Shown in pieces: positions 52,877-61,232 of a stretch of DNA of 64,000 nucleotides (its first letter is position 1; every line of letters starts with the position of its first letter). The notes beneath the pieces are model-generated. The model saw only the letters and a program-made list of their open reading frames with translations. It did no database searches and had not been told where the DNA came from. The DNA comes from Corynebacterium bovis DSM 20582 = CIP 54.80 (GTDB lineage: Bacteria; Actinomycetota; Actinomycetes; Mycobacteriales; Mycobacteriaceae): assembly GCF_030408615.1 (NCBI RefSeq), contig NZ_CP047187.1, forward strand, positions 2,046,001-2,110,000, given 5' to 3'. The position numbers were made by a program, and so were the translations under genes.

Positions 52877-54322
52877 CTAGTCCCCCGACCGGCCGGGCAG
52901 CCGGACGACGAACGTCGTCCCCTCCCCCACGGTCGAGGTGACGGACACGTCCCCGCCGTGCGCCTCGACGAGCCCCTTCACGATCGACAGGCCGAGCCCC
53001 GACCCGCCGGACGCCCGCGACCGCGACACGTCCGCCCGGTAGAACCGCTCGAACAGGTGCGGCAGGTCCTCGGGGGCGATCCCGCGCCCGTCGTCGGCGA
53101 CCTCGACGAACACCTGCCCGTCGCCGGTCGACAGGGTGACGGTCACCGTCGTCCCCGGCCCGCCGTGGCGCACCGCGTTCGTCACGAGGTTGCCGACGAC
53201 CTGGTGCAGCCGGTCCGGGTCCCCGGTGACGACGGGAACCCCCTCGGCGTTGTTGCGCACGGAGATCCGGTGGCCCGGGAACCCGGCGCGGGCCGACTCG
53301 ACGACGTGGAGGCACAGCTCGAGCATGTCGACCTTCTCCCGGCGCAACGGCCGCCCCTCGTCCATGCGGACGAGGGCCATGAGGTCCTCGACGAGCAGAC
53401 TCATCCGCCCCGCCTCGTCGGCGATGCGGCCCACGACCATGTTCGCGTCGTCCGTCGCCCCCGAGGTGTACAGCTCCGCGTACCCGCGCACGGACGTCAG
53501 CGGGGTGCGCAGCTCGTGGGAGGCGTCGCCGATGAACCGGCGCATCGCCGACTCCGCCTGCCGGGCCTGCCGCTCCGACGCGCCGACCGCGATGAACGAC
53601 CCCTGGATCTGCGCGAGCATCCGGTTGAGGGCGACGGCCAGCCGCCCCACCTCCGTCCGCGGCGACCACGCGGGCACCCGCTGGTCGAGCTGCCCCTGGG
53701 CGATCCGCTGGGCCGTGTACTCGACCTCGTGGAGCGGCCGGAGGGCCCGCCGCACGAGGTACAGGCTCGCGACGACGAGGCTGACCAGCACGATCGACCC
53801 GATGAGCATCTGGAGGATGATGAGCTGCCGGATGGTGTGCTCCTCGCTCGCCAGCGGCAGGGCGACGATCGTCACCGACCCGTCGCCGTTGCGCACGCTC
53901 GCCGCGCGCCAGTCCGCGTCGTCGGCCGACCCGGCCCTCGCCGGCACGGTCACCGGCCGGGTCGGTTCGTCGAGCCCGGCGAGCTCCGGACCCGAGTCGT
54001 GGATGCTGTTGAGCGAGGCCATCGACCCGTTGACGGAGTAGAACTCCCCGCCGACGGCGATGACGACGACGAACTCCGACGGCGGCCGCGTCGGACCGAC
54101 CCGGGAGTCGTACGAGCCCATGTCGTCGGGCGACGCCGGCTCCCCGAGCGCCGTCGTGTGCGCCCACGAGCCGGTGGCGAGGGTGAGCTGGTCGTCGATC
54201 CGGCTCACCATGAACCGGTTCATCGTCCCGGTCACCACCCCGCCGGAGACGAGGAGCCCCAGCCCCCCGAGCACGGTGATGACGAGCACGAGGGACACCC
54301 GCAGGGGCAGGCGGGACATCAT
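52877..54322 (-). CDS. phoS: Sensor histidine kinase PhoS
   Basis: A membrane kinase of 481 residues. One helix lies at about 8-30, an extracellular sensor at about 31-175, a second helix at about 178-198 and a HAMP region after it (RRALRPLHEVEYTAQRIAQG). The dimerisation/phospho-acceptor motif is FIGDASHELRTPLTSVRGYAEL, and the ATPase has NLVTNAVRHG, DDGRGIAPEDL and GSGLGLSIV. It overlaps the regulator gene by four bases (ATGA). The assignment as the C. glutamicum PhoS orthologue (cg2887, phosphate limitation) rests on family and position near purD and the HIT gene. Confidence 0.87.
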   Translation of the reverse strand: MMSRLPLRVSLVLVITVLGGLGLLVSGGVVTGTMNRFMVSRIDDQLTLATGSWAHTTALGEPASPDDMGSYDSRVGPTRPPSEFVVVIAVGGEFYSVNGSMASLNSIHDSGPELAGLDEPTRPVTVPARAGSADDADWRAASVRNGDGSVTIVALPLASEEHTIRQLIILQMLIGSIVLVSLVVASLYLVRRALRPLHEVEYTAQRIAQGQLDQRVPAWSPRTEVGRLAVALNRMLAQIQGSFIAVGASERQARQAESAMRRFIGDASHELRTPLTSVRGYAELYTSGATDDANMVVGRIADEAGRMSLLVEDLMALVRMDEGRPLRREKVDMLELCLHVVESARAGFPGHRISVRNNAEGVPVVTGDPDRLHQVVGNLVTNAVRHGGPGTTVTVTLSTGDGQVFVEVADDGRGIAPEDLPHLFERFYRADVSRSRASGGSGLGLSIVKGLVEAHGGDVSVTSTVGEGTTFVVRLPGRSGD

Positions 54323-55014
54323 GACCGCGGCAGGCGGAGCACGTACCCCACGCCGCGGACGGTGTGGATGAGGCGGGGCTCCGCCGTGTCGATCTTCCTG
54401 CGCAGGTAGGACACGTAGGACTCGACGACGTTCCCGTCGCCGCCGAAGTCGTAGTTCCACACGTGGTCGAGGATCTTCGCCTTGCTCAGCACGACCTCCG
54501 CGTTGACGAGGAGGTACCGGAGGAGCTTGAACTCCGTCGGGGAGAGGTCGACGACCTCCCCGGCCTTCGTCACCTCGTGCATGTCGTCGTTGAGGGTGAT
54601 GTCGGCGTAGCTGATGAGCGGCGAACCCTCGGACTCCTCCGGGGCGACCCGGCGGAGGATGACGCGCAGCCGGGTGATGACCTCCTCGAGGGAGAACGGC
54701 TTCGTGACGTAGTCGTCCGCCCCGATGGTGAGGCCGTGGATGCGGTCCTCCACGCCGTCCTTCGCGGTGAGGAACAGCGCCGGGGCCTCGTGCCCCTCGG
54801 CGCGGAGCCGGGACAGGAGGGTGAAGCCGTCCATCCCCGGCATCATGACGTCGAGGATGAAGGCGTCCGGGCGGAAGCTGCGGGCGAGGGCGACGGCGTC
54901 GTCGCCGTTGTCGGCGGTCTCCACCTCGAACCCCTGGAACTTCAGGCTCACCTTGATGAGGTCGGAGATGTTCTGCTCGTCGTCGACGACGAGAACCTTC
55001 GTGGACTGGTTCAT
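54319..55014 (-). CDS. phoR: Response regulator PhoR (phosphate starvation)
   Basis: An OmpR/PhoB-type regulator of 231 residues. The receiver has DDE at 11-13, phospho-acceptor Asp55 in ILDVMMPG and Lys105, followed by a winged helix (about 135-228, DLSPTEFKLLRYLL and VVESYVSYLRRKID). In C. glutamicum PhoR activates pstSCAB and other phosphate-starvation genes. pstS here is at 16321-17433. In mycobacteria the related pair is named PhoP/PhoR, so the names may confuse. A TAACAT -10 candidate (55054-55059, minus strand) gives a leader of about 33 bases. Confidence 0.88.
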   Translation of the reverse strand: MNQSTKVLVVDDEQNISDLIKVSLKFQGFEVETADNGDDAVALARSFRPDAFILDVMMPGMDGFTLLSRLRAEGHEAPALFLTAKDGVEDRIHGLTIGADDYVTKPFSLEEVITRLRVILRRVAPEESEGSPLISYADITLNDDMHEVTKAGEVVDLSPTEFKLLRYLLVNAEVVLSKAKILDHVWNYDFGGDGNVVESYVSYLRRKIDTAEPRLIHTVRGVGYVLRLPRS

Positions 55015-55053
55015 GACTTCCTAGTGTGCTCCGGTTCGCTGCGGCCCGTCTGG

Positions 55054-55079
55054 ATGTTACCTGTGACAGGCGTTAGTAT
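55054..55079. promoter_or_regulatory. Divergent -10 elements phoR / L,D-transpeptidase
   Basis: The minus-strand TAACAT (55054-55059) would serve phoR. The plus-strand TAGTAT (55074-55079) ends six bases before the transpeptidase GTG. Between them lies cctgtgacagg (55060-55070), a small imperfect palindrome that could hold a regulator. Confidence 0.5.
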
Positions 55080-55085
55080 GTGCGG

Positions 55086-55802
55086 GTGACTTCCACGAAC
55101 ACACCCAAGCACCGCGCTCACTCACCCCGGCGCACCCACCGCGGCCTCGCCGCCGGAGCGACGGCCCTCATGGCCGTCGGTCTCGGCGGGGGCGTCGCCG
55201 GCGCGGACCCCGTCCAGTCGTCCCAGCCGCCCTCGCAGCCGGAGATCGACCGGATGATCCGCGACGGTGTGCGCACCGCCCACGACACCGCCCAGGCCCA
55301 GGTCCCGCTCCTCCCGCAGCAGTTCCAGGAGCAGGCCCGCCAGGGGATCGACGCCCTCACCGAGGCCGTCGCCCCCGGCCTGCTCCAGCCCGCCCCCGCG
55401 CCGGCCCCCGCCCCCGCCCCGGCCCCCGCGCCGGAGCCGGCACCGCGCCCCGAGCCGTGCCCGGCGAGCGCGCGGGCGTGCGTCGACATCGACGGCCAGC
55501 GCACGTGGCTCCAGGAGGGCGGCCAGGTCTCCTACGGCCCGGTCCAGATCTCCTCCGGCTCGCCCGGGCCGGACACCGAGACGCCCCGCGGCAGCTTCCG
55601 CGTGACGTACAAGGTGCGCGACGAGATCAGCCGCGAGTTCAACAACGCGCCGATGCCCTACGCCGTGTACTTCACCTACAACGGCCACGCCTTCCACGAG
55701 GGCAACCCGAACGTCCCGTCCGCCGGCTGCATCCACCTCTCCCACGACGCCGCCGTGACGTTCTTCGACTCGCTCCAGCCGGGCGACGAGGTCTTCATCT
55801 AG
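55086..55802 (+). CDS. Secreted L,D-transpeptidase (YkuD domain)
   Basis: A 238-residue exported enzyme that should make 3-3 peptidoglycan cross-links. The N-terminal signal sequence (about 1-40, ending AGA-DP) is followed by a helical linker, a Pro-Ala repeat (about 101-120) and a YkuD domain (about 131-238). The catalytic motif has His204 and the nucleophile Cys215 in PSAGCIHL. The Arg that usually follows the Cys by two is His217. I use the GTG at 55086, six bases after TAGTAT, as the start; it is probably leaderless. The acetyltransferase gene starts two bases after its stop. Confidence 0.9.
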   Translation: MTSTNTPKHRAHSPRRTHRGLAAGATALMAVGLGGGVAGADPVQSSQPPSQPEIDRMIRDGVRTAHDTAQAQVPLLPQQFQEQARQGIDALTEAVAPGLLQPAPAPAPAPAPAPAPEPAPRPEPCPASARACVDIDGQRTWLQEGGQVSYGPVQISSGSPGPDTETPRGSFRVTYKVRDEISREFNNAPMPYAVYFTYNGHAFHEGNPNVPSAGCIHLSHDAAVTFFDSLQPGDEVFI

Positions 55803-55804
55803 TG

Positions 55805-56452
55805 ATGGACCCCGCGCAGGGACAGGAACTGTACGACGACGCCTCCCGGCGAGCCCACGCCGCCGCCGAGGCCGTGCGCCGGGCCCGGGAGGCCGTCGCC
55901 GCGCTCGACGCGGCGCTCGTCCCCCTGGGACGCTGGTACGACACGTCGTGGATCCGCGACCGGGACACCGCCCCCCACCTGCCCGTCTCCGGGGAGGACG
56001 AGATCTGGGACCTCCTCACGGACCGGAACACCCTGCGCCACGAGCTCCGCTGCGCCGGCGACGGCATCCGCACCCGCCCCGCCACCGAGGCGGACCGCGG
56101 GGTGCTCGAGGAGCTCATCCGGCGCCCCGTCGACGACTGGTCGCCCGACCGGGGAGGGCTCGTCATGGAGGCGGACCTCCCCGGCGCGCTCGGCCGGGAG
56201 TCCCGCATCGGGGCGGCGTGGCTCACCCCCGGCCCGGCCGACGACGACCACCCCGAGGTCACCGTCGCCATCGCCCCGGGCTGGACCGGGGGCGGGCTCG
56301 GGTCCGACCTCCTCGCCGCGATCACCGACGTCGCCCGGTCCGCGGGTCGGGCCGGGGTCACCGCCACGGTCGCGGACGACCGGGCGCGGCGGCTCTGCGA
56401 ACGCCTCGGCTTCACCGACGCCGGGACGGACGTCATGCGGCTCACCTTCTGA
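55805..56452 (+). CDS. DUF4298–GNAT acetyltransferase fusion
   Basis: A 215-residue protein. Residues 1-90 resemble DUF4298: a long helix, then LGRWYDTSWIRDRD and SGEDEIWDLLTDRN. Residues about 95-215 form a GNAT domain with the acetyl-CoA loop IAPGWTGGGLGSDLLAAI and a C-terminal ARRLCERLGFTDAG. DUF4298 normally occurs as a stand-alone small protein, so the fusion is uncommon in my knowledge. The substrate is unknown. It follows the transpeptidase by two bases and overlaps the crtI 3' end by 11 bases, tail to tail. Confidence 0.8.
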   Translation: MDPAQGQELYDDASRRAHAAAEAVRRAREAVAALDAALVPLGRWYDTSWIRDRDTAPHLPVSGEDEIWDLLTDRNTLRHELRCAGDGIRTRPATEADRGVLEELIRRPVDDWSPDRGGLVMEADLPGALGRESRIGAAWLTPGPADDDHPEVTVAIAPGWTGGGLGSDLLAAITDVARSAGRAGVTATVADDRARRLCERLGFTDAGTDVMRLTF

Positions 56453-57938
56453 GGCGCAGCAGCACGTTCTCCGCGGAGATGAGGCACATCGGCACGCCGA
56501 CGCCGGGCAGCGTCGTCGCCCCCGAGTAATACAGTCCGTCGACCTTTCGTGATGCGTTCGAACCACGGAGGAACGCGGACTGCCGGAGCGTGTGCGCGAG
56601 CCCGAGGGCCCCGCCCCGCCACGAGTGGTAGCGCTCCGCGAAATCCGCCGGGCCGAGCGTGCGCCGGACGACCGTCCGCTCCGCGAGGTCCGTCACCCCG
56701 GTGCGCCGCGCGATGAGGCGCACCGCGGCGTCGGCGATCCGCCCCACCGCCGGCGACTCCGCCGCGGCGTAGGCGTCACCGTGCCCCGTCGCCGGGTCCG
56801 CCGGCACCGGGACGAGGACGAAGAGGTTCTCGTGCCCGGCGGGGGCGACCGTCGGGTCCGTCGCCGACGGCCGCGAGACGTACACCGACCGCGACCACGC
56901 GTCGGGCCCCTCCCCCTCGAACACCTCCCGGAAGTCCGCGTCCCAGTCCCGGCTGAAGAACAGGGTGTGGTGCGCCAGCTCCGGCAGCCGCCCCCGGACC
57001 CCGAGCATGACCACGACCGCGCCCGGCCCCGGGTCCCGGTGCCGCCACCGCCGCTCCGGCCACGTCCGCTGCCCCGGCGCGAGCAACGCCGTCTCCGTGT
57101 GGTGGAGGTCCGCCGAACTCACGACCGTCCCCGCGGGGATCCGCCCCGCCGACGTCGTCACCCCGGTGACCCGGCCGTCGGCGACGTCGACCGACGTCAC
57201 CTCCGTGTCCGTGAGGATCTCCACGCCCGCGTCCCGGGCGAGGCCGTGCAGCGCGTCGACGACCGCGGCGAACCCGCCGCGCGGGTAGAACACGCCCTGG
57301 TCCATGTCCGCGTGGCTGAGCAGGTGGTACAACGCCGGGGTCGCGGACGGCCGCGAGGCGAGGAACACCGCGTTGTACGTGAGGATCTGCCGCAGCCGCC
57401 GGTCCCGGACGAACCCCGCCGCCCACCGGTCCAGCGGGGTGAGCAGCAGCCGCAGCAGCAGCCCGACGTGCCCGAGGACGTCCCGGTGGAGGAACGGGCG
57501 CGGCGAACTGAACGTCGTGTAGAGGAACCGGCGGACGGCCACGGTGTACGCCAGCCGCCCCGAGTCGAGGTACCGGCGCAGCGCCGCGCCACCGCCCGGC
57601 TCCAGGGCGTCGAACAGCGCCGCCGCGGCCTCCCGGCCCGCCGGGACGTCCACCGGGTCCGCCCCCTCCGGGTACACCCGGTACGACGGGTCGAGGCGGA
57701 CGAGGTCCAGCTGCTCCGCCGTCGACGTCCCCGCCGCCGCGAAGAAACGGTCGAAGGCCTCGGGCATGAGGTACCAGCTCGGGCCGGTGTCCCACCGGAA
57801 CCCGTCGACGGCGAGGCTCCCCGCCCGGCCGCCGACCTCACCGGTCCGCTCGACGAGCGTGACGCGGTGGCCCTCCCGGGCGAGCAGCGTCGCCGTCGCC
57901 AGGCCGGCGATCCCGGCCCCGATGACCACGGTCCTCAC
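56442..57938 (-). CDS. crtI: Phytoene desaturase-family oxidoreductase
   Basis: A 498-residue FAD enzyme of carotenoid synthesis. The dinucleotide-binding motif VVIGAGIAGLATATLLAREGH is at the N-terminus, with GGRAGS and FRWDTGPSWYLMPE after it, and the C-terminal YYSGATTLPGVGVPMCLISA is the CrtI signature. It introduces double bonds into phytoene made by the adjacent CrtB. The GTG start at 57938 overlaps the crtB stop (GTGA). No geranylgeranyl diphosphate synthase or cyclase is in the window, so the final pigment cannot be inferred. Confidence 0.92.
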   Translation of the reverse strand: MRTVVIGAGIAGLATATLLAREGHRVTLVERTGEVGGRAGSLAVDGFRWDTGPSWYLMPEAFDRFFAAAGTSTAEQLDLVRLDPSYRVYPEGADPVDVPAGREAAAALFDALEPGGGAALRRYLDSGRLAYTVAVRRFLYTTFSSPRPFLHRDVLGHVGLLLRLLLTPLDRWAAGFVRDRRLRQILTYNAVFLASRPSATPALYHLLSHADMDQGVFYPRGGFAAVVDALHGLARDAGVEILTDTEVTSVDVADGRVTGVTTSAGRIPAGTVVSSADLHHTETALLAPGQRTWPERRWRHRDPGPGAVVVMLGVRGRLPELAHHTLFFSRDWDADFREVFEGEGPDAWSRSVYVSRPSATDPTVAPAGHENLFVLVPVPADPATGHGDAYAAAESPAVGRIADAAVRLIARRTGVTDLAERTVVRRTLGPADFAERYHSWRGGALGLAHTLRQSAFLRGSNASRKVDGLYYSGATTLPGVGVPMCLISAENVLLRLRR

Positions 57939-58741
57939 GGCCGCACCACCGCCCGCGCGGCGAGCAGCGCCTTCCGCGGCCCCGGCACCCGCACCCGCCG
58001 CCGGAGCACGTCCGCGGCGGGTGTGGCGCGGAGCCGCCGCACGAGGTCGGCGTAGATCGCCTCCGCCGCCGCGACCGCCGGGCGGACGTCACGGGGCAGG
58101 GCCGCGATGCCGGGGCGGGCGGCGGCGAGGTCCGCCTCGACGTCGTCGAGCAGCCGGTCCTTCACCGCGTCGGTGAACTCCCCCTCCCCCGTGAGCGCGG
58201 CGACGTACGCCCGGCCGAGGCCGTGCACGTCCTCCCCGACGTCGCGGACGAAGTTCGCCTTCTGGAACGCCGCGCCGAGCCGGCGCGCCGCCTCCCGCAC
58301 CTCCGGGGACGACGGGCCCGCGAAGATGTCCAGGCACATCAGGCCCACGACCTCCGCGGAGCCGTGGATGTACTCGCCGATGTCGCACCCCTCACCCGTC
58401 GCGTCGGCCCGCATGGAGCGGAAGAACGCGCGCATGTGCGCGGGGTCGATGCGGTGGCGCCGCGCCGTGCCGGCCCACGCGTGGAGCACGGGGTCGGTGT
58501 GGAGCGGCCGGGGGTCGAGCACGGCGCGCTCGTAGTCGTCGAGGAGCGCCACCGGGTCCGCGCCCGCCCGGGCGGCCGCGCCGTCGACGATCTCGTCGGC
58601 GATCCGCACGACCGCGTAGAGGTTCCGCACGTCCGCCCGCACCCGCCGCGGCAGCAGCGCCACGGCCAGCGAGAACGACGACGAGTACGTCCCGATCACC
58701 CCCGCGGCCGCCCGCCGCGCCATCCTGTCGTACGTCGTCAC
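57935..58741 (-). CDS. crtB: Phytoene/squalene synthase
   Basis: A 268-residue trans-isoprenyl diphosphate synthase joining two GGPP molecules. The first Asp-rich motif is VVRIADEIVDG and the second is FQKANFVRDVGEDV, with LGAAFQ before it. Length is slightly short for CrtB. The start is GTG 58739-58741, overlapping the permease stop in GTGA. The longer in-frame extension lies inside the permease gene. It is coupled on both sides, so amidohydrolase, permease, crtB and crtI form one operon. Confidence 0.92.
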   Translation of the reverse strand: MTTYDRMARRAAAGVIGTYSSSFSLAVALLPRRVRADVRNLYAVVRIADEIVDGAAARAGADPVALLDDYERAVLDPRPLHTDPVLHAWAGTARRHRIDPAHMRAFFRSMRADATGEGCDIGEYIHGSAEVVGLMCLDIFAGPSSPEVREAARRLGAAFQKANFVRDVGEDVHGLGRAYVAALTGEGEFTDAVKDRLLDDVEADLAAARPGIAALPRDVRPAVAAAEAIYADLVRRLRATPAADVLRRRVRVPGPRKALLAARAVVRP

Positions 58742-60060
58742 GGCAGCCGCTCCACCCGGGCCGGTCCCATCCCGTCGCGGACGAGGAGGATGTTGAGGGT
58801 CACGACGACGACCGCCCCCAGCGAGATCCCGCTCCCGAGGATCATCGACGCCCACGACGGGAAGGCGTCGAAGAACCCGGGCACGACCGTCAGCAGCAGC
58901 GACACCATGACCGCGATGCCGACGACCAGCGCCTTCGTCTCCGTGAACTCCACCGCGGCGAGCGTGCGCACGCCCGAGGCGACGATCATGCCGAACAACG
59001 CCATCCCCGCGCCGCCGAGCACCGGCTGCGGCAGCGCCGCGACGACCGCCCCCGCGCGCGGCACGAGCCCGAGGACGACGAGCAGCACCCCCGCCGCCGC
59101 GACGACGAAGCGGCTGCGCACCCGCGACAGGCTCACCAGGCCGATGTTCTGCGCGAACACCGTGTACGGGAACGTGTTGACGATCCCGCCGAGGACCGTG
59201 GACAGGCCGTCGGCCCGCAGCCCGTCGGCCATCGTGCGCCGGTCCACCGGCCGCCCCACGATCCGCCCGACGGACACGAGGTCCCCCGACGTCTCCGTCA
59301 TGACGACGAGCCCGCACACCGCCATCGTCACGACCGCCCCCGGCAGGAACTGCGGCACCCCGAACATGAACGGCTGCGGCACCGCGAACCACGCGGTCCC
59401 GCCGACGCCCTCCCACGACACCCGGCCGAGGAGCTGCGCCAGGACCGTCCCGCCGACGAGGCCGGCGAGCACCGCCACGGGGCGCAGCGTCGGCGGCGCG
59501 AAACGGTGGACGACGATGACGACGACGACCGTCGCCACCGCGAGGAGGACGTTGAGGGGGTCGCCGTCGTCCCCCCTGACCCACCCGGCGACGACGCCGG
59601 AGAGACTGAGCCCGACGACCATGACGATCGTCCCCGTGACCAGCGGCGGGAAGTAGCGGGTGAGGCGGGAGAACACCGGGGCCACCGCGATCATGAGCAC
59701 CCCGGTGGCGATGACCGCCCCGTACATCGCGGGCAGGCCGTGGTCGCTGCCGACGGCGATCATCGGCGCGGCCGCGGCGAAACTCACGCCCTGGACGAGC
59801 GGGAGCCGCGACCCGAAACGCCACAGGCCCACCGACTGCACGATCGTCGCCAGCCCGGAGACGAAGAGGTCCGCGACGATGAGATGGTGCAGGTCACCGG
59901 GGTTCAACCGGCCCGCCGCGATGAGGCCGCCCCCGATGACGAGCGGCACGGCGACCGCGCCGGCGTACATGGCCAGGACGTGCTGGACCGCGAGGACCAG
60001 CGTCACCGGCAGCGGGGGCAGCGAGTCGACGCCGCTCCGGTCAGAGGCGCTCGACCGCAC
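58738..60060 (-). CDS. NCS2-family purine/uracil permease
   Basis: A 440-residue nucleobase:cation symporter with twelve to fourteen membrane segments. Hallmarks are VQHVLAMYAGAVAVPLVIGGGL at the N-terminus, QGVSFAAAAPMIAVG, and the family motif MTETSGDLVSVGRIVGRPVDRRT. The TxNxG-like FAQNIGLVSLSRVRSR points to the xanthine/urate branch. The GTG at 60058-60060 overlaps the amidohydrolase gene by 20 bases. Confidence 0.9.
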   Translation of the reverse strand: MRSSASDRSGVDSLPPLPVTLVLAVQHVLAMYAGAVAVPLVIGGGLIAAGRLNPGDLHHLIVADLFVSGLATIVQSVGLWRFGSRLPLVQGVSFAAAAPMIAVGSDHGLPAMYGAVIATGVLMIAVAPVFSRLTRYFPPLVTGTIVMVVGLSLSGVVAGWVRGDDGDPLNVLLAVATVVVVIVVHRFAPPTLRPVAVLAGLVGGTVLAQLLGRVSWEGVGGTAWFAVPQPFMFGVPQFLPGAVVTMAVCGLVVMTETSGDLVSVGRIVGRPVDRRTMADGLRADGLSTVLGGIVNTFPYTVFAQNIGLVSLSRVRSRFVVAAAGVLLVVLGLVPRAGAVVAALPQPVLGGAGMALFGMIVASGVRTLAAVEFTETKALVVGIAVMVSLLLTVVPGFFDAFPSWASMILGSGISLGAVVVVTLNILLVRDGMGPARVERLP

Positions 60061-60988
60061 GGGGGAACAGGTCCCGGTAGTTGTCGAGGTCGATCCGGGC
60101 GAGGGCGTCGCGGTCGAAGTAGTCCTCCAGCCCGGAGACGGTCTCGGCGGTCGTGGACTCCGGCATGTAGGGGAAGTCGCTGCCGAAGAGGATGTGGGTG
60201 TCGTCGATGAGCGCCGTGAGGCCGGCGAGCGTGGCGGGGTTCGCCGACATCGCCGTGTCGTAGTACAGGCGGCGCAGCGAGCCGAGGAGGTCCTCCGGCT
60301 CCCGGTCCTTGAGGTCGGAGGCGATGGTCGACGCGTACGTCAGCCGCTTCGCCAGGTAGGGGACGGTGCCGCCGGCGTGGGAGAGGATGAGCTTGAGGTC
60401 CGGGTGGCGGTCGAGCGTGCCGCTGAAGAGGAGGTTCGCCGTCGCGCGGGTGGTGTCGAACGTGAACTCGTAGAGCGACGGCGGGAGGCCCCAGCGCTCC
60501 GGGTCGGAGGCGGGGATCGCCGGGTGGACGTGGGCGCCGACGCCGCGCTCGGCGATGTGGTCGATGATGCGGTCGAGGCGCGGGTCACCGAGGTAGACGC
60601 CGTCGTAGTGGGTGTACAGGCCGACGCCGTCGTGGCCGAGCTCGTCGAGGGCGTAGTCCAGCTCCGCGATCGCGGCGTCGACGTCCGGCAGGGGCAGGAG
60701 CGTGAGCGCGCCGTACCGGGACGGAGTGTCCCGGACGAGCTCCGCCATGTACTCGTTGACCTCGCGGGCGAGCCGCGGGGCGTCGTCCCCGGCGAGGGTG
60801 GCCCCCGGCGCGGTGACCGTGAGCAGGGCCATGTCGATGCCGTGGCGGTCCATGACCTCGAGGTCGGTGTCCCGGTCCCAGTGGACGGGGTCGACGCCGT
60901 CGAGCTGCGTGCCGCCGGCGTAGCGGTCGACCGCCTCCTGGTAGACGGGCGGGATGACGTGGTGGTGGACGTCGATGCGGTGACCCAT
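60041..60988 (-). CDS. Amidohydrolase-2 (ACMSD-like) family protein
   Basis: A 315-residue metal-dependent TIM-barrel enzyme. HHHVIP near the N-terminus, VHPA (about 173-176), LSHAGG (about 222-227) and the metal Asp in FGSDFPYMPE are the amidohydrolase-2 motifs. The family includes decarboxylases such as ACMSD and 6-methylsalicylate decarboxylase, so the reaction could be decarboxylation or hydrolysis. The ATG at 60986-60988 follows CAGGAG. A TATGCT -10 candidate is at 61029-61034 (minus strand). It is first of the operon with the NCS2 permease, crtB and crtI. Confidence 0.85.
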   Translation of the reverse strand: MGHRIDVHHHVIPPVYQEAVDRYAGGTQLDGVDPVHWDRDTDLEVMDRHGIDMALLTVTAPGATLAGDDAPRLAREVNEYMAELVRDTPSRYGALTLLPLPDVDAAIAELDYALDELGHDGVGLYTHYDGVYLGDPRLDRIIDHIAERGVGAHVHPAIPASDPERWGLPPSLYEFTFDTTRATANLLFSGTLDRHPDLKLILSHAGGTVPYLAKRLTYASTIASDLKDREPEDLLGSLRRLYYDTAMSANPATLAGLTALIDDTHILFGSDFPYMPESTTAETVSGLEDYFDRDALARIDLDNYRDLFPRAVERL

Positions 60989-61075
60989 GGGTGATTCGCT
61001 CCTGACTGTGGTGGTGTGGTACGCCGACAGCATAACAGGACTCCCACGGGGGCTTTTGTGGCCGGAGGTGCTCGG

Positions 61076-61148
61076 AGCTGGAGACGAGACTTGAACTCGC
61101 AACCTACGGTTTACAAGACCGTTGCGCTACCGATTGCGCCACTCCAGC
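61076..61148 (-). tRNA. tRNA-Thr (TGT)
   Basis: A 73-base cloverleaf. The acceptor GCTGGAG pairs perfectly with CTCCAGC and the discriminator is T. The anticodon stem ACGGT/ACCGT encloses CTTGTAA, giving TGT. It lies between the amidohydrolase operon promoter and the threonine exporter gene. Confidence 0.95.
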
Positions 61149-61232
61149 GGGGCCGCGTCGGGCGCGGTCCGCCCGACAGCCTAGCAGGCGCGTCACGTAC
61201 AGTGTGAGCGACAACGACTGAGGGGAGGCCCC

